This document shows, piece by piece, positions 35,509-45,275 of a DNA stretch of 64,000 nucleotides; the stretch's first letter is position 1, and every line of letters begins with the position of its first letter. A program made the position numbers and the translations under genes. The stretch is from Azoarcus sp. Aa7 (GTDB taxonomy: Bacteria > Pseudomonadota > Gammaproteobacteria > Burkholderiales > Rhodocyclaceae). The stretch spans positions 1 to 64,000 of the forward strand of contig NZ_QVLR01000010.1 in the NCBI RefSeq assembly GCF_014822185.1. Direction: 5' to 3'. The notes under the pieces were generated by a model. The model searched no databases. It was not told where the DNA came from and saw only the letters and a program-made list of their open reading frames with translations.

Positions 35509-36963
35509 ATGAGCATCGAATTCCTCATCAACTTCACGCCGCAGGAGACGCGCGTAGCGATCGTCGAACAGGGTGTAGTGCAGGAGCTGCACGTCGAGCG
35601 CACCGCCAGCCGCGGCATCGTCGGCAACATCTACCTCGGCAAGGTCGTGCGCGTGCTGCCGGGCATGCAGTCGGCCTTCATCGACATCGGCCTCGAACGC
35701 ACGGCCTTCCTGCACGTCGCCGACATCTGGAGCGACCGCCACAACGGCGACACGGGGAAGCCGATCGAACGCATCCTCGTCGAGGGCCAGAGCCTCACCG
35801 TGCAGGTGCTGAAGGATCCGATCGGCACCAAGGGCGCGCGCCTGTCGACACAGATCAGCATCGCCGGGCGGCTGCTCGTGTACCTGCCCCAGGAAAAGCA
35901 CATCGGCATTTCGCAGCGCATCGAGGACGAGACCGAACGCGAGGCGCTGCGCGAACGGCTCACGCGCCTCGTGCCCGAGGAGGAACCCGGGGGCTTCATC
36001 GTGCGCACGATGGCCGAATCGGCCTCCGACGGGGAGCTCGCCGCCGACATCGCGTACCTGCGCAAGCTATGGGGCGAGATCCGCAACAGCGCGACGGGAC
36101 GCTTCCCCCCCAGCGTGCTGTACGAAGACCTCGGCCTCGGCCAGCGCGTGCTGCGCGATCTCGTCAACGACGACACCACGCGCATCCTCGTCGACTCACG
36201 CGAGAACTTCCAGAAGCTCACGAGCTTCGCCGCCGAATACAGCCCCAAGGTACTGCCGCTGCTGGAGCACTACGGCGGCGAGCGGCCACTCTTCGACCTG
36301 CACAGCATCGAGGAGGAAATCCAGAAGGCGCTCGCGCGGCGCGTCAGCCTGAAATCCGGCGGTTACCTGATCATTGACCAGACCGAGGCAATGACGACCG
36401 TGGACGTGAATACCGGCGGCTTCGTCGGCGCACGCAACTTCGACGACACGATCTTCAAGACCAACCTCGAAGCGGCGCAGACCATCGCGCGCCAGCTGCG
36501 CCTGCGCAACCTCGGCGGCATCATCATCATCGACTTCATCGACATGGAAAACCCCGAGCACCGCGACATGGTGCTCGACGAATTCCGCAAGGCGCTCGCG
36601 CGCGACCACACCAAGATGACGGTGAACGGCTTCACCGCGCTGGGCCTCGTCGAGATGACCCGCAAGCGCACGCGCGAATCGCTCGCCCACCTGCTGTGCG
36701 AGCCCTGCCCGACCTGCGGCGGTCGCGGCGAGGTCAAGACGGCTCGCACCGCGTGCTACGAGATCCTGCGCGAGCTGCTGCGCGAGGCGCGCCAGTTCAA
36801 CGCCCGCGAATTCCGCGTGCTCGCGGCGCCCAACGTGATCGACCTCTTCCTCGACGAGGAATCACAATCGCTCGCGATGCTGTCGGACTTCATCGGCAAG
36901 AAGATCTCGCTGCACCCGGAAGCGAGCTACTCGCAGGAACAGTTCGACATTGTCCTGTTGTGA
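35509..36963 (+). CDS. rng: Ribonuclease G
   Basis: 484-residue RNase E/G family endoribonuclease without the long RNase E scaffold, which identifies it as RNase G (16S rRNA 5' maturation, mRNA decay). Visible parts are the S1 domain (GNIYLGKVVRVLPGMQSAFIDIG, about residues 35-60), the catalytic DVNTGGFVGARNFDDTI segment, the IIIIDFIDMENPEHR segment with the second catalytic Asp, and the zinc link CEPCPTCGG. The chosen ATG begins SIEFLINFTPQETR, typical of the family. Confidence 0.95.
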   Translation: MSIEFLINFTPQETRVAIVEQGVVQELHVERTASRGIVGNIYLGKVVRVLPGMQSAFIDIGLERTAFLHVADIWSDRHNGDTGKPIERILVEGQSLTVQVLKDPIGTKGARLSTQISIAGRLLVYLPQEKHIGISQRIEDETEREALRERLTRLVPEEEPGGFIVRTMAESASDGELAADIAYLRKLWGEIRNSATGRFPPSVLYEDLGLGQRVLRDLVNDDTTRILVDSRENFQKLTSFAAEYSPKVLPLLEHYGGERPLFDLHSIEEEIQKALARRVSLKSGGYLIIDQTEAMTTVDVNTGGFVGARNFDDTIFKTNLEAAQTIARQLRLRNLGGIIIIDFIDMENPEHRDMVLDEFRKALARDHTKMTVNGFTALGLVEMTRKRTRESLAHLLCEPCPTCGGRGEVKTARTACYEILRELLREARQFNAREFRVLAAPNVIDLFLDEESQSLAMLSDFIGKKISLHPEASYSQEQFDIVLL

Positions 36964-36980
36964 TTGAGGAATATCAGACC

Positions 36981-37595
36981 GTGCGCTACCAGGGAACAAT
37001 CACCGAATGGAACGACGATAGAGGCTTCGGCTTTGTAACGACCAACGGGACAGGCGAGCGTTATTTCTTCCATGTCTCCGATCTGCAAGGCTCGGCGCTG
37101 CGGCCGGAACTCGGCAAAGTCCTCACGTACGAGGTCGCCGCACGTTCGGGGAAGAAAACTGCCGCCGTAAAGCTCCGCTATCCCGGCGTGAATCCCCGCC
37201 CGGAACCGCAACGTGGTCGGCCCTGGGGCTGGACGCCGGACACGTTCATTGCCGCGGGACATCTGGCGATCCCGGCATGGCTCGTGGCAAGCGGCAAACT
37301 TCCCGCATTCCTGATCGCGATCATCGTCGGCATGAGCTGCATCGCGTTCGTCATGTACAACGTAGACAAACGCCGCGCCGAACGTGACGCCCGGCGCATT
37401 CCGGAACGGGATCTCCAATTCGTCGGCCTTGCCGGGGGATGGCTCGGCGCCCTCACTGCCCAGAAACTGTTCCGCCACAAGACCACCAAACCGTCCTACG
37501 TCCATGCGTTCCGGTTTAATGGCGTATTGGGACTTGCGGCCATGTGGGGCGCCGCTCAAATTTCCCTCGGTACGACACTGACTCAGCTTTTTTGA
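36981..37595 (+). CDS. Cold-shock domain plus DUF1294 membrane protein
   Basis: 204-residue two-domain protein. The N-terminus (about residues 1-65) is a cold-shock/OB fold with [20 protein letters not shown] and RYFFHVSDL, giving the RNP1-like GFGFV and RNP2-like FFHVS motifs. The C-terminus (about 90-204) is DUF1294, with helices around residues 95-125 and the conserved [17 protein letters not shown] and LALAGGW-like [12 protein letters not shown] region. GTG 36981 was chosen because GAGGA lies ten bases upstream; a GTG at 36960 overlapping the rng stop is an alternative. Function unknown. Confidence 0.85.
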   Translation: MRYQGTITEWNDDRGFGFVTTNGTGERYFFHVSDLQGSALRPELGKVLTYEVAARSGKKTAAVKLRYPGVNPRPEPQRGRPWGWTPDTFIAAGHLAIPAWLVASGKLPAFLIAIIVGMSCIAFVMYNVDKRRAERDARRIPERDLQFVGLAGGWLGALTAQKLFRHKTTKPSYVHAFRFNGVLGLAAMWGAAQISLGTTLTQLF

Positions 37596-37653
37596 TACGC
37601 GGCGTGGCCGCGCTGCATTCCACGACAACCCCAGTCTTCTCACTCAGGCATTC

Positions 37654-38253
37654 ATGATCGGACGCATCGCCGGCATCCTGCTGGAAAAGAACCCACCCCA
37701 GATCGTCGTCGACGTGCATGGCGTCGGCTACGAGATCGACGTGCCGATGAGCACCTTCTACGGCCTGCCCGCGACCGGCCAGGCGGTGTCGCTGTTCACG
37801 CATCTCGCGGTACGCGAGGACGGCCACTTCCTCTACGGCTTCGCCAGCGCCGACGAGCGCGCGGCGTTCCGCCAGCTGCTGAAGGTCTCCGGCATCGGCG
37901 CGCGCACCGCGCTGGCGGTGCTGTCGGGCCTGTCGGTGACGGACCTCGCGCAGGCGGTCGCGTTGCAGGAGACCGGTCGCCTCGTGAAAATCCCGGGCAT
38001 TGGCAAGAAGACTGCCGAGCGCCTGCTGCTGGAACTGCGCGACAAGCTCGGCAAAGCGTTGCCGACGCTCGGGGCGACCGTTTCGGCAGGGGTCGTAACG
38101 GCAGCGCCGGACGCCCGCAGCGACATCCTCAATGCGCTGCTCGCGCTCGGGTACAACGAGAAGGAAGCGCTCGGCGCGATGAAGACGGTGCCCGAGGACA
38201 GCGGCGTTTCCGACGGCATCCGGCTGGCACTCAAGAGCCTGTCGAAGGCCTGA
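37654..38253 (+). CDS. ruvA: Holliday junction DNA helicase subunit RuvA
   Basis: 199-residue RuvA. The N-terminal OB domain starts [27 protein letters not shown]; the two helix-hairpin-helix motifs are visible in the middle ([18 protein letters not shown] and [22 protein letters not shown]). The C-terminal domain III (about residues 150-199) that contacts RuvB is present. RuvA holds the four-way junction while RuvB drives branch migration. It lies directly before ruvB; no ruvC is in the window. Confidence 0.96.
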   Translation: MIGRIAGILLEKNPPQIVVDVHGVGYEIDVPMSTFYGLPATGQAVSLFTHLAVREDGHFLYGFASADERAAFRQLLKVSGIGARTALAVLSGLSVTDLAQAVALQETGRLVKIPGIGKKTAERLLLELRDKLGKALPTLGATVSAGVVTAAPDARSDILNALLALGYNEKEALGAMKTVPEDSGVSDGIRLALKSLSKA

Positions 38254-38285
38254 AGCGCCGGCTCGCGCTGCGCTAAACTGCCGCC

Positions 38286-39332
38286 ATGATCGAAACCGAC
38301 AAGCTGCACGCCCCGCGCATCATCTCCGCGCAGACCGCCGACCGCCAAGAAGACGTCGTCGAGCGCGCGCTGCGCCCGAAGCGGCTGGCCGAATACGTCG
38401 GCCAGGCGAAGATCCGCGAACAGCTCGAGATCTTCATCGCCGCGGCACGCCAGCGCGGCGACGCGCTCGACCACGTGCTGCTGTTCGGCCCGCCGGGCCT
38501 GGGCAAGACCACGCTCGCGCACATCGTCGCGGCCGAGATGGGCGTGAATCTGCGTTCGACCTCCGGCCCTGTGCTGGAACGGGCCGGCGACCTCGCGGCG
38601 CTGCTCACGAACCTCGAACCGCACGACGTGCTCTTCATCGACGAGATCCACCGCCTGTCGCCGGTCGTAGAGGAGATCCTGTACCCCGCGCTGGAAGACT
38701 TCCAGATCGACATCATGATCGGCGAAGGCCCGGCCGCGCGCTCGGTGAAGCTCGACTTGCCGCCCTTCACGCTGGTCGGCGCGACCACCCGCGCGGGCAT
38801 GCTGACGAACCCGCTGCGCGACCGCTTCGGCATCGTGTCGCGGCTGGAGTTCTACACGCCGGAGGAGCTCGCCTTCATCGTCAGCCGCTCTGCGCACCTG
38901 CTCGATGTGACGATCGACGACAGCGGCGCCTTCGAGATCGCACGCCGCTCGCGCGGCACCCCGCGCATCGCCAACCGTCTGCTGCGCCGGGTGCGCGACT
39001 ACGCGCAGGTGAAGGCGGATGGCGACATCACGGCGAAAGTCGCGGATGCGGCGCTGCGCATGCTCGACGTGGACCACCTCGGTCTCGACCTGATGGACCG
39101 CAAGCTGCTCGGCGCCATGCTGGAAAAATTCGCCGGCGGGCCGGTCGGCCTCGACAACCTCGCCGCCGCGATCGGCGAGTCGTCCGACACGATCGAGGAC
39201 GTGCTCGAGCCCTACCTGATCCAGCAGGGCTACCTGCAGCGCACGCCGCGCGGGCGCATCGCCACCGCGGCGATCTGGGAACACTTCGGGCTCGCTCGCC
39301 CGTCGCGCGACGGCGACCTGTTCGGCGCCTGA
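38286..39332 (+). CDS. ruvB: Holliday junction branch-migration ATPase RuvB
   Basis: 348-residue AAA+ motor. Seen: Walker [17 protein letters not shown], Walker [17 protein letters not shown], sensor region [11 protein letters not shown], the arginine finger segment LRDRFGI and the C-terminal winged helix ([18 protein letters not shown]). Full length and canonical. It follows ruvA by 32 bases and probably shares its transcript. Confidence 0.97.
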   Translation: MIETDKLHAPRIISAQTADRQEDVVERALRPKRLAEYVGQAKIREQLEIFIAAARQRGDALDHVLLFGPPGLGKTTLAHIVAAEMGVNLRSTSGPVLERAGDLAALLTNLEPHDVLFIDEIHRLSPVVEEILYPALEDFQIDIMIGEGPAARSVKLDLPPFTLVGATTRAGMLTNPLRDRFGIVSRLEFYTPEELAFIVSRSAHLLDVTIDDSGAFEIARRSRGTPRIANRLLRRVRDYAQVKADGDITAKVADAALRMLDVDHLGLDLMDRKLLGAMLEKFAGGPVGLDNLAAAIGESSDTIEDVLEPYLIQQGYLQRTPRGRIATAAIWEHFGLARPSRDGDLFGA

Positions 39333-39341
39333 ACCGGCGCG

Positions 39342-39695
39342 ATGCGCACCTTCGTCGCGTTCACGATGACCCTGTGCCTGCTCGGCGGCGCCTGGCTGCT
39401 GCGGGGTCCGGCCTTCTTCTGGCCCGACCGCCTCAATCCGTCGCAGGGCGTGTTCCTCAGCGGGCTGTCCGCGCAGCTGCTGGGCGCGGGCCTGCTGACG
39501 ATCGCCGGACTCGGTGCGATGGTGATCGCGCGCGCGGCCCGCGGCGTTCGCGGCGCGGCGACACGCGGATGGCAGGTCCGCTACTTCCTGCTGATCCTGG
39601 TTGCGCTGGGCCTCGTCAGCGCAGCATTCAGCCTCGGCGAACGCGGGCCGAACCCGGACTGGCGCACGCCGGGCAGCAGCGCCGATCCGACGTAG
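39342..39695 (+). CDS. Small membrane protein of unknown function
   Basis: 117-residue protein that I do not recognise. It has three hydrophobic segments (about residues 5-20, 38-62 and 80-98) and a polar C-terminal tail. It starts nine bases after ruvB. The stop codon is the TAG of GTAGGG, the first bases of the palindromic repeat at 39692, so the repeat supplies the end of the reading frame; the original C-terminus may have been different. Confidence 0.6.
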   Translation: MRTFVAFTMTLCLLGGAWLLRGPAFFWPDRLNPSQGVFLSGLSAQLLGAGLLTIAGLGAMVIARAARGVRGAATRGWQVRYFLLILVALGLVSAAFSLGERGPNPDWRTPGSSADPT

Positions 39696-39792
39696 GGCGG
39701 AAAAGCCGAAGGCGCCTTCCGCCGGATGCCTCCGCCCCGCCCGGACTCCAAACAACCCATGCGGCGGAAGGCGCTACGCTTTTCCGCCCCAC
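39692..39792. repeat. GTAG-headed long palindromic (REP-like) element
   Basis: Imperfect inverted repeat. The arms GTAGGGCGGAAAAG (39692-39705) and CTTTTCCGCCCCAC (39779-39792) match at 13 of 14 positions. The inner segments (CGAAGGCGCCTTCCGCCGG near 39707-39725 and CATGCGGCGGAAGGCGCTACG near 39759-39779) also pair. It shares the GTAGGGCGG head and the GCG(C)TACG core with the element at 11191. It separates two convergent genes and provides the stop codon of the 117-residue protein. Confidence 0.72.
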
Positions 39793-39804
39793 GCCCGACT
39801 GCGC

Positions 39805-40995
39805 TCAGCCGACCTGAACCGCCAGCCCCTTCAGATACTCCCCTTCCGGCACCGCGAGCCCGATCGGGTGGTCCGCTGCCGCCGACAGGCGGTGCAGGAT
39901 GCGCGCATCGGCACCGGCGTCGCTCGCCGCGCCGGCGACGATCTTCTGGAAGAGCTCCAGCCCGACCCCCCCCGAACACGAGTAAGTCATCAGGATGCCG
40001 CCCGGATTGAGCAGGCGGAAGCCGAAGAGGTTGATGTCCTTGTACGCACGCGCGGCACGGTCCGCATGCGCGGCCGAGGGCGCGAACTTGGGCGGATCCA
40101 GCACGATGAGGTCGAAAGTCCGCCCCTCGGCCTTCAGCGCGCGCAGCGCGGCGAACACGTCCGCTTCCATCCACTCCGCGCGGCCCGCGTCGAGCTGCGG
40201 GTTGCGGGCGACGTTGCGGCGCGCGACGTCCAGCGCCGGCCCCGAGGAATCGATCGACAGCACCGACGTCGCGTCGCCCGCGAGTGCCTGCAGCGAGAAG
40301 CCGCCGGTGTAGCAGAAGCAGTTCAGCACGCTGCGCCCGGCGGCGAGCAGCCCGGTGAGGCGGCGGTTGTCGCGCTGGTCGAGGTAGAAGCCGGTCTTGT
40401 GCCCGGCGACGACGTCGACTTCCATGCGCACACCGTTCTCGACGATGGTCAGCGCCTCCTGCGGCAGCTCGCCGTAGACGCAGCCGGTCTGCGGACCCAG
40501 CCCTTCGAGCTTGCGCACGTCGGAGTCGGAACGCTCGTACACCGCCTTGCAGCCCGTCGCCTGCACCAGCCCGGCGACGATCGCATCACGCCATTTTTCG
40601 GCGCCGGCGCTGGTGAGCTGCACGACGACCACGTCGCCGAAGCGGTCCGCGATCACGCCCGGCAGGCCGTCCGATTCGCCGTGGATCAGGCGTACGCCGC
40701 TCTCGTTCGCAAGCAGCGGATGGGTCGCGCGCCGGGCCACCGATTCGGCGACGCGACGCTTGAAGAAGACGTGGTCGATCGACACATCCGGCGCGAAGGT
40801 CCACATGCGCGCGCGGATCTGCGACTCGGGCGACCACGCGGCGCGGCCGAGCGGGCGGCCGTCGTCCGCGACGACCTCGACGGTATCGCCGGACCGCGCG
40901 CGGCCCTCCAAGCGGGCCACGGAACCGGCGAACACCCACGGGTGGCGGCGCAGGAGCGAACGCTCCTTGCCGGGATTGAGAACGAGCTTGGACAT
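39805..40995 (-). CDS. rlmI: Class I SAM-dependent rRNA large subunit methyltransferase (RlmI-type)
   Basis: 396-residue protein with an N-terminal PUA domain (KLVLNPGKERSLLRRHPWVFAG, about residues 1-75) and a C-terminal Rossmann methyltransferase. Motif I is VLNCFCYTGGFSLQALAG, followed by VLSIDSSGPALDVARRN, and the catalytic-site motif is FDLIVLDPPKFAPS. This architecture matches RlmI, the 23S rRNA m5C1962 methyltransferase; closely related enzymes exist, so the exact target is inferred. Single gene on the minus strand. Confidence 0.85.
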   Translation of the reverse strand: MSKLVLNPGKERSLLRRHPWVFAGSVARLEGRARSGDTVEVVADDGRPLGRAAWSPESQIRARMWTFAPDVSIDHVFFKRRVAESVARRATHPLLANESGVRLIHGESDGLPGVIADRFGDVVVVQLTSAGAEKWRDAIVAGLVQATGCKAVYERSDSDVRKLEGLGPQTGCVYGELPQEALTIVENGVRMEVDVVAGHKTGFYLDQRDNRRLTGLLAAGRSVLNCFCYTGGFSLQALAGDATSVLSIDSSGPALDVARRNVARNPQLDAGRAEWMEADVFAALRALKAEGRTFDLIVLDPPKFAPSAAHADRAARAYKDINLFGFRLLNPGGILMTYSCSGGVGLELFQKIVAGAASDAGADARILHRLSAAADHPIGLAVPEGEYLKGLAVQVG

Positions 40996-41090
40996 GGCGC
41001 AGACCGCGGAAGGAATCAGGCGCGTGAGTGTATAGCCACGCGCCGCGCGTCGCCAGCGAACGATCGACGGCGCCGCGGCCGGGAGCGGCT

Positions 41091-41597
41091 TCAGTCCTGC
41101 ATGCGCTTGCGGATGCGGTCGGCCGTATCGAGCAATTCCGGCAGGTCACGCGAGCCCAGAAGCTTGCCGAAATGTTCGATCGCGCGCGGCGTCAGGAACA
41201 GGTGGCCGTTGCCGCGGCGCGTGATCCAGCCGAGCTCGACGAGGCGCACGATCTTGCGCCGCACCGTCTCGCGCGGCAGGCCGGTCGCCGCAGCGATCGA
41301 ATAGGCATTGCACGGGCGCATGACGGCAGCAAACCTGTCGCCATCGATGCTCACACTCGCCTCTCCGCTGTTCTCGAGTGCGCCGATGTTATGCAAGGCG
41401 ATCTCCCCGAGCAGCAGCGGCAACAGGATGTCGCGCTCGAATTCTTCGAACAGGCGCCTCAGGCTGCTTATCTGGTAGCGGGCCAGCAGGATCGCTGCGG
41501 TACGCAGGGGTGAGGGACAGGAGCCCTCTGCCACGGCATAGCCCCGCTCTCCGGCATCGGGGCTGTTGGCCTCTGGATTCTTTGTAGTACGGCGCAT
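41091..41597 (-). CDS. Winged-helix DNA-binding protein
   Basis: 168-residue protein with no family name that I can give with confidence. The C-terminal half has a helix-turn-helix pattern, CNAYSIAAATGLPRETVRRK, followed by the wing ELGWITRRGNGHLFLTPRA, as in MarR/IclR/Crp-type regulators. The N-terminal half (YQISSLRRLFEEFERDILLPLLLGEI) is probably helical and could serve dimerisation. No ligand domain is obvious. It stands alone between rlmI and xerC. Confidence 0.62.
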   Translation of the reverse strand: MRRTTKNPEANSPDAGERGYAVAEGSCPSPLRTAAILLARYQISSLRRLFEEFERDILLPLLLGEIALHNIGALENSGEASVSIDGDRFAAVMRPCNAYSIAAATGLPRETVRRKIVRLVELGWITRRGNGHLFLTPRAIEHFGKLLGSRDLPELLDTADRIRKRMQD

Positions 41598-41792
41598 GGC
41601 TGCCTTTCTCCCAACGCCCGCAACCAGGGGCGTAAGGCAGACTTGTCGGGGTGGAACGACGTGGTTTTATTGGGGATCTTCTTGCTTTGAGCATAGCGCA
41701 GACCCGCCCTTCGACCGCGATTTTCACTACCCGATTTGGGCAGGATTTCACAAGCCGGAATCTTTAACCAAATATTTCCGACGAGAGGAGCG

Positions 41793-42716
41793 TCAACGGC
41801 GACGCGCGCGCGGATGCGCCGCATCATAGACTTTTGCGAGGTGCTGGAAATCGAGATGGGTATAGACCTGCGTGCTGCGGATGCTCGCGTGGCCGAGCAA
41901 TTCCTGCACGGCCCTGAGATCGCCGCTCGACTGCAGCACATGGCTCGCGAAACTGTGGCGCAGCATGTGCGGATGCACATGCACGCCGAGGCCGCGCATC
42001 TGCGCCCAGCGCGCCAGGCGCGAACGGATCGCTCCCGAACTCATGCGCGTGCCGCTGCGCGTGACAAAGAGCGCGGGCTCGCCGTTCCGGGCCAGTGCGC
42101 CGCGCTGCGCGAGCCACGCCGCGAGGGCAGCGACGGCCTGCGTGCCGACCGGCACGGAACGCATCTTGTTACGCTTTCCCCGCACGGTGACCATGCGTTC
42201 GACGAGATCGAGCGCAGGGCCGACGTCGAGCGCCGCGAGCTCCGCCAGACGCAGTCCGGACGAATACAGCAGCTCGAACATCGCATGGTCGCGCACCTCC
42301 AGCCCGTCCCCGGCCTCCGCGTCGAGCAGCGCCTGCGCCTGGTCGGGCGAAAGCGCCTTCGGCAACGGCTGCGGCGATTTGGGCGGGCGCACGCCTTCGG
42401 CGGGATTCACGCCCATCTCCCCGCGCTGGCGAATGAACCAGCGGAACAGCCCGCGCCAGGCCGACAGCGCGCGCGCGATCGAACGCCCGCCCAGACCTTC
42501 GCCGTGCATGCGCGCGACGAAGCGGCGGATGTCGTGGGAAGACAGGATCTGCGGGGCACGCCCGTCGGCAAGCCGATGCAGGCGTTCGAGATCGCGACGG
42601 TAGTTCTCCAGCGTCAGCGCGGCGGCGCGCCGCTGGGTCGCGAGATAGCCGAGATAGGCCGCCAGCCACTCGGGCGGCGGTTCCGCGACAACGGCCGGGT
42701 CGTCGCGGCCGGTCAT
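41793..42716 (-). CDS. xerC: Tyrosine recombinase XerC
   Basis: 307-residue site-specific recombinase that with XerD resolves chromosome dimers at dif. The N-terminal SAM-like domain (LAAYLGYLATQRRAAALTLENYRRDL) is followed by the catalytic domain with Arg in LLYSSGLRLAELAAL, Lys-containing VRGKRNKMRSVPVG, HMLRHSFASHVLQ, LLGHASIRSTQVYTHL and the nucleophile Tyr in that last motif. It lies behind DUF484 and dapF, the conserved dapF-DUF484-xerC order, so this is the housekeeping enzyme and not a mobile-element integrase. Confidence 0.94.
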   Translation of the reverse strand: MTGRDDPAVVAEPPPEWLAAYLGYLATQRRAAALTLENYRRDLERLHRLADGRAPQILSSHDIRRFVARMHGEGLGGRSIARALSAWRGLFRWFIRQRGEMGVNPAEGVRPPKSPQPLPKALSPDQAQALLDAEAGDGLEVRDHAMFELLYSSGLRLAELAALDVGPALDLVERMVTVRGKRNKMRSVPVGTQAVAALAAWLAQRGALARNGEPALFVTRSGTRMSSGAIRSRLARWAQMRGLGVHVHPHMLRHSFASHVLQSSGDLRAVQELLGHASIRSTQVYTHLDFQHLAKVYDAAHPRARRR

Positions 42717-42718
42717 GC

Positions 42719-43369
42719 TCAGCCCAGTTGCCGGCGCAGCGCCGAAGCGACGATGTCGCCGATGCGCGAGACGTAGAGCGTGCCCATCTCGGGGTAGAAG
42801 CGCTCGCTCTCCTGGCTGCCGAGGGCGAGCAGGCCGAACACCTGTGCGTCGCGGCGCAGCGGGATCAGCGCGACCGAGCGCACGTGCGCCGAGGCGTCGC
42901 CGAACCATTCGAGCACTTCGAGATTGACCGGCGCACCGCAGTGGGGATGGCGCATGTCGCCGGCGAAGAAGCGCACCGCCTCGCTGACCGGCGCGAAGTC
43001 ATCGCCCTCGCGGGTCAGCACCGAGTTCCAGATGCGCAGCGCGATGCTGGGCACGGAGAAATCGTCGCGCAGGTTCTCGAACAGCGCGTGACGCAGGGTT
43101 TCGTAGTCCTCGGCCTCGAGCAGCGCGAGCGTCAGGCGATGCACCTTCTCGCCGATCTCGTCGTTCTCCTCGCCGAAGCGGATCAGCTCGGCGAGCTTGC
43201 CTTCGAGGAGCCGGATCTTGTCGCGCAGCGCGTGCAGCTGGCGCTCGGCGAGCGAGATCGCCTGTCCGCCGTGCGGATGCGGCACCGTCAGCTGGGTGAA
43301 GAGTTCGCCGTGCTCGGCGAGGAAATCCGGATGTTCCTTGAGATATCGTGCGACGTCGGCTGCATTCAT
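42719..43369 (-). CDS. DUF484 family protein
   Basis: 216-residue soluble protein. The N-terminus has a helical segment (ADVARYLKEHPDFLAEHGELFTQL, then a likely coiled coil AERQLHALRDKIRLLEGKLAELI), followed by a GAF-like domain (SVALIPLRRDAQVFGLLALGSQESERF). DUF484 genes are usually between dapF and xerC, as here; no function is established. ATG 43369 was chosen because the family alignment begins AADVARYLKEHP; the longer in-frame reading is not supported. Confidence 0.85.
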   Translation of the reverse strand: MNAADVARYLKEHPDFLAEHGELFTQLTVPHPHGGQAISLAERQLHALRDKIRLLEGKLAELIRFGEENDEIGEKVHRLTLALLEAEDYETLRHALFENLRDDFSVPSIALRIWNSVLTREGDDFAPVSEAVRFFAGDMRHPHCGAPVNLEVLEWFGDASAHVRSVALIPLRRDAQVFGLLALGSQESERFYPEMGTLYVSRIGDIVASALRRQLG

Positions 43370-43460
43370 GGAAAGACCACTCCCTGCGGACGGTTCGCGT
43401 CCGCGCGTGTTCATTGGCCACCGGGCCGGCGCGTGGATGGCACGGCGCCGCCCGGCTCGA

Positions 43461-44294
43461 TCATGCGAGTTCGATCTCGCCTGCAAATACGGTTACCGTC
43501 GGGCCGGTCATCAGCACCGGCTCACCGACGCCCGCCCACGCGATCTCGAGCTCGCCGCCGCGCGTCTCCACGCGCACCGGCGACACCAGCAGCTCGCGGC
43601 GGATGCCCGCGACGACCGCCGCGCACGCGCCCGTGCCGCAGGCGAGCGTTTCGCCGGCGCCGCGCTCGTACACGCGCAGGCGGATGCGGTGCTCATCCAC
43701 CACCTCCATGAAGCCGGCGTTGACGCGGGCGGGGAAGCGCGCGTGGTTCTCGATCAGCGGCCCCTGCGCCGCCACCGGCGCGGCATCGACGTCGGCGACG
43801 ACCTGCACCGCGTGCGGGTTGCCCATCGACACGGCGGTGATCGCGACCGGCGTGCCGCCGACATCGAACGGCTGCACGACGGCGTCCGAGTCCGACACGA
43901 AGGGCACGCGCGCGGGCTCGAACACCGGCACACCCATGTCGACCGTCACCAGGCCGTTTTCCTCGAGGCGCGGCGCGATCACACCGGATTTGGTCTCGAC
44001 ACGGATCTCGCGCTTGGCGGTGAGCCCCTGCTCATGCACGAAACGCACGAAGCAGCGCGCCCCGTTGCCGCACTGCTCGACCTCGCCGCCGTCGGCGTTG
44101 AAGATGCGATAGCGGAAGTCCACGCCCGCCTGCCCGGCCGGCTCGACGACCAGCAGCTGGTCGCAGCCGACGCCGAAATGGCGGTCGGCGAGGAAGCGGA
44201 CGCGCTCGGGCGTGAGTTCGACGTGCTGGCGCACGGCATCGATGACGACGAAGTCGTTGCCGAGGCCGTGCATTTTGGCGAAGCGCAAGTGCAT
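43461..44294 (-). CDS. dapF: Diaminopimelate epimerase
   Basis: 277-residue DapF, which converts LL- to meso-diaminopimelate for lysine and peptidoglycan. Both catalytic cysteines are in place: [15 protein letters not shown] (about residue 78) and [16 protein letters not shown] (about residue 222). The start [17 protein letters not shown] is typical. It precedes DUF484 and xerC on the same strand. Confidence 0.96.
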   Translation of the reverse strand: MHLRFAKMHGLGNDFVVIDAVRQHVELTPERVRFLADRHFGVGCDQLLVVEPAGQAGVDFRYRIFNADGGEVEQCGNGARCFVRFVHEQGLTAKREIRVETKSGVIAPRLEENGLVTVDMGVPVFEPARVPFVSDSDAVVQPFDVGGTPVAITAVSMGNPHAVQVVADVDAAPVAAQGPLIENHARFPARVNAGFMEVVDEHRIRLRVYERGAGETLACGTGACAAVVAGIRRELLVSPVRVETRGGELEIAWAGVGEPVLMTGPTVTVFAGEIELA

Positions 44295-44387
44295 GGAAGT
44301 ATTCCGCTCAGAAGGTTCGATTGGGCGCAGGCCTAACGTTGGGATTCTCGCGCAGCACCCCGGGGGAGTCCAGCTAGGCCGAGCGGC

Positions 44388-45275
44388 TCAGTACGGCCGC
44401 TTCTCGCCCGGCGGGCGAGTCTTGAAGCGGCGATGCACCCAGTAATACTGCTCCGGCATCGTGCGCACGACCGACTCGATCCACTGGTTCATGCGCAAGG
44501 TGTCGGCCTCGACGTCCGCGGTCGGGAAGTCCGCCCAGGGTTCGCCCAGACGCGTCACGTAGCCCTGGCCGCCCGGCAGCATCTCGGTCACGCAGGGCAC
44601 GACGGCCGCGCGCGCGAGACGCGACAGGCGCGACAGGCCGGTGATCGTCGCCGCCGGCACGCCGAAGAAGGGCACGAAGATCGAATCCTCGCGCCCGTAA
44701 TCCATGTCGGGCAGGTAGTAGAACGGGCGCCCCGCCTTCATCGCCTTCACGGTGCCGCGCACGCCGTCCTGGCGCGACAGCAGCAACTGGTCGCCGAAGC
44801 GGCTGCGGCCGTGGAACAGCCAGCGGTCGAACACCGGGTTGTTCTGGCGCGCGTAGACGCTCACGCTGTCGAACTCCATCGCGAAGCGCGCGCCGCCCAT
44901 GTCGAGGCCGAGGAAGTGCGGCGCCAGCAACAGGACCGGACGCCCCGCGGCAATCAGGGCATCGACGTGCTCGCGCCCTTCGAGCCGGATCATGCCCTTC
45001 AGGCGCGCCTCGCTCGCCCACCACAACAGCCCGCGCTCGAGCATGCTGCGACCCAGCGCGCGAAAGTGCGCCCGCGCGATGCGCGCGCGCTCCGCTTCGT
45101 CCATCCGGGGAAAGCACAGGCGCAGGTTCACGTTGACGATGTGGCGGCGCCGGCCCGCGCAGCGGTACAGCAGCTCGCCGACCGCCGCGCCGATGCGCGC
45201 CTGCACGCCGAGCGGAAACCAGTGCAGCAGCCAGAAGAGCGCGACCGCGATCCAGCTCGCGATGCGCGCCATCAT
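44388..45275 (-). CDS. Lipid A biosynthesis acyltransferase, LpxL/HtrB family (copy 2)
   Basis: 295-residue inner-membrane acyltransferase of the LpxL/LpxM type that adds a secondary acyl chain to Kdo2-lipid A. One N-terminal membrane helix (WIAVALFWLLHWFPLG) precedes the catalytic H-x4-D motif in LLLAPHFLGLDMGG and the VYARQNNPVFDRWL and LPDMDYGREDSIFVPFFG blocks. The ATG at 45275 overlaps the stop of the first acyltransferase gene (ATGA), so both secondary acylations may be made in fixed ratio. Confidence 0.88.
   Translation of the reverse strand: MMARIASWIAVALFWLLHWFPLGVQARIGAAVGELLYRCAGRRRHIVNVNLRLCFPRMDEAERARIARAHFRALGRSMLERGLLWWASEARLKGMIRLEGREHVDALIAAGRPVLLLAPHFLGLDMGGARFAMEFDSVSVYARQNNPVFDRWLFHGRSRFGDQLLLSRQDGVRGTVKAMKAGRPFYYLPDMDYGREDSIFVPFFGVPAATITGLSRLSRLARAAVVPCVTEMLPGGQGYVTRLGEPWADFPTADVEADTLRMNQWIESVVRTMPEQYYWVHRRFKTRPPGEKRPY

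Noticed and set aside
41793..42716. Tyrosine recombinase as mark of an integrated element
   Set aside because: The dapF-DUF484-xerC order and the motifs identify housekeeping XerC. No attachment-site repeats or phage genes lie nearby.
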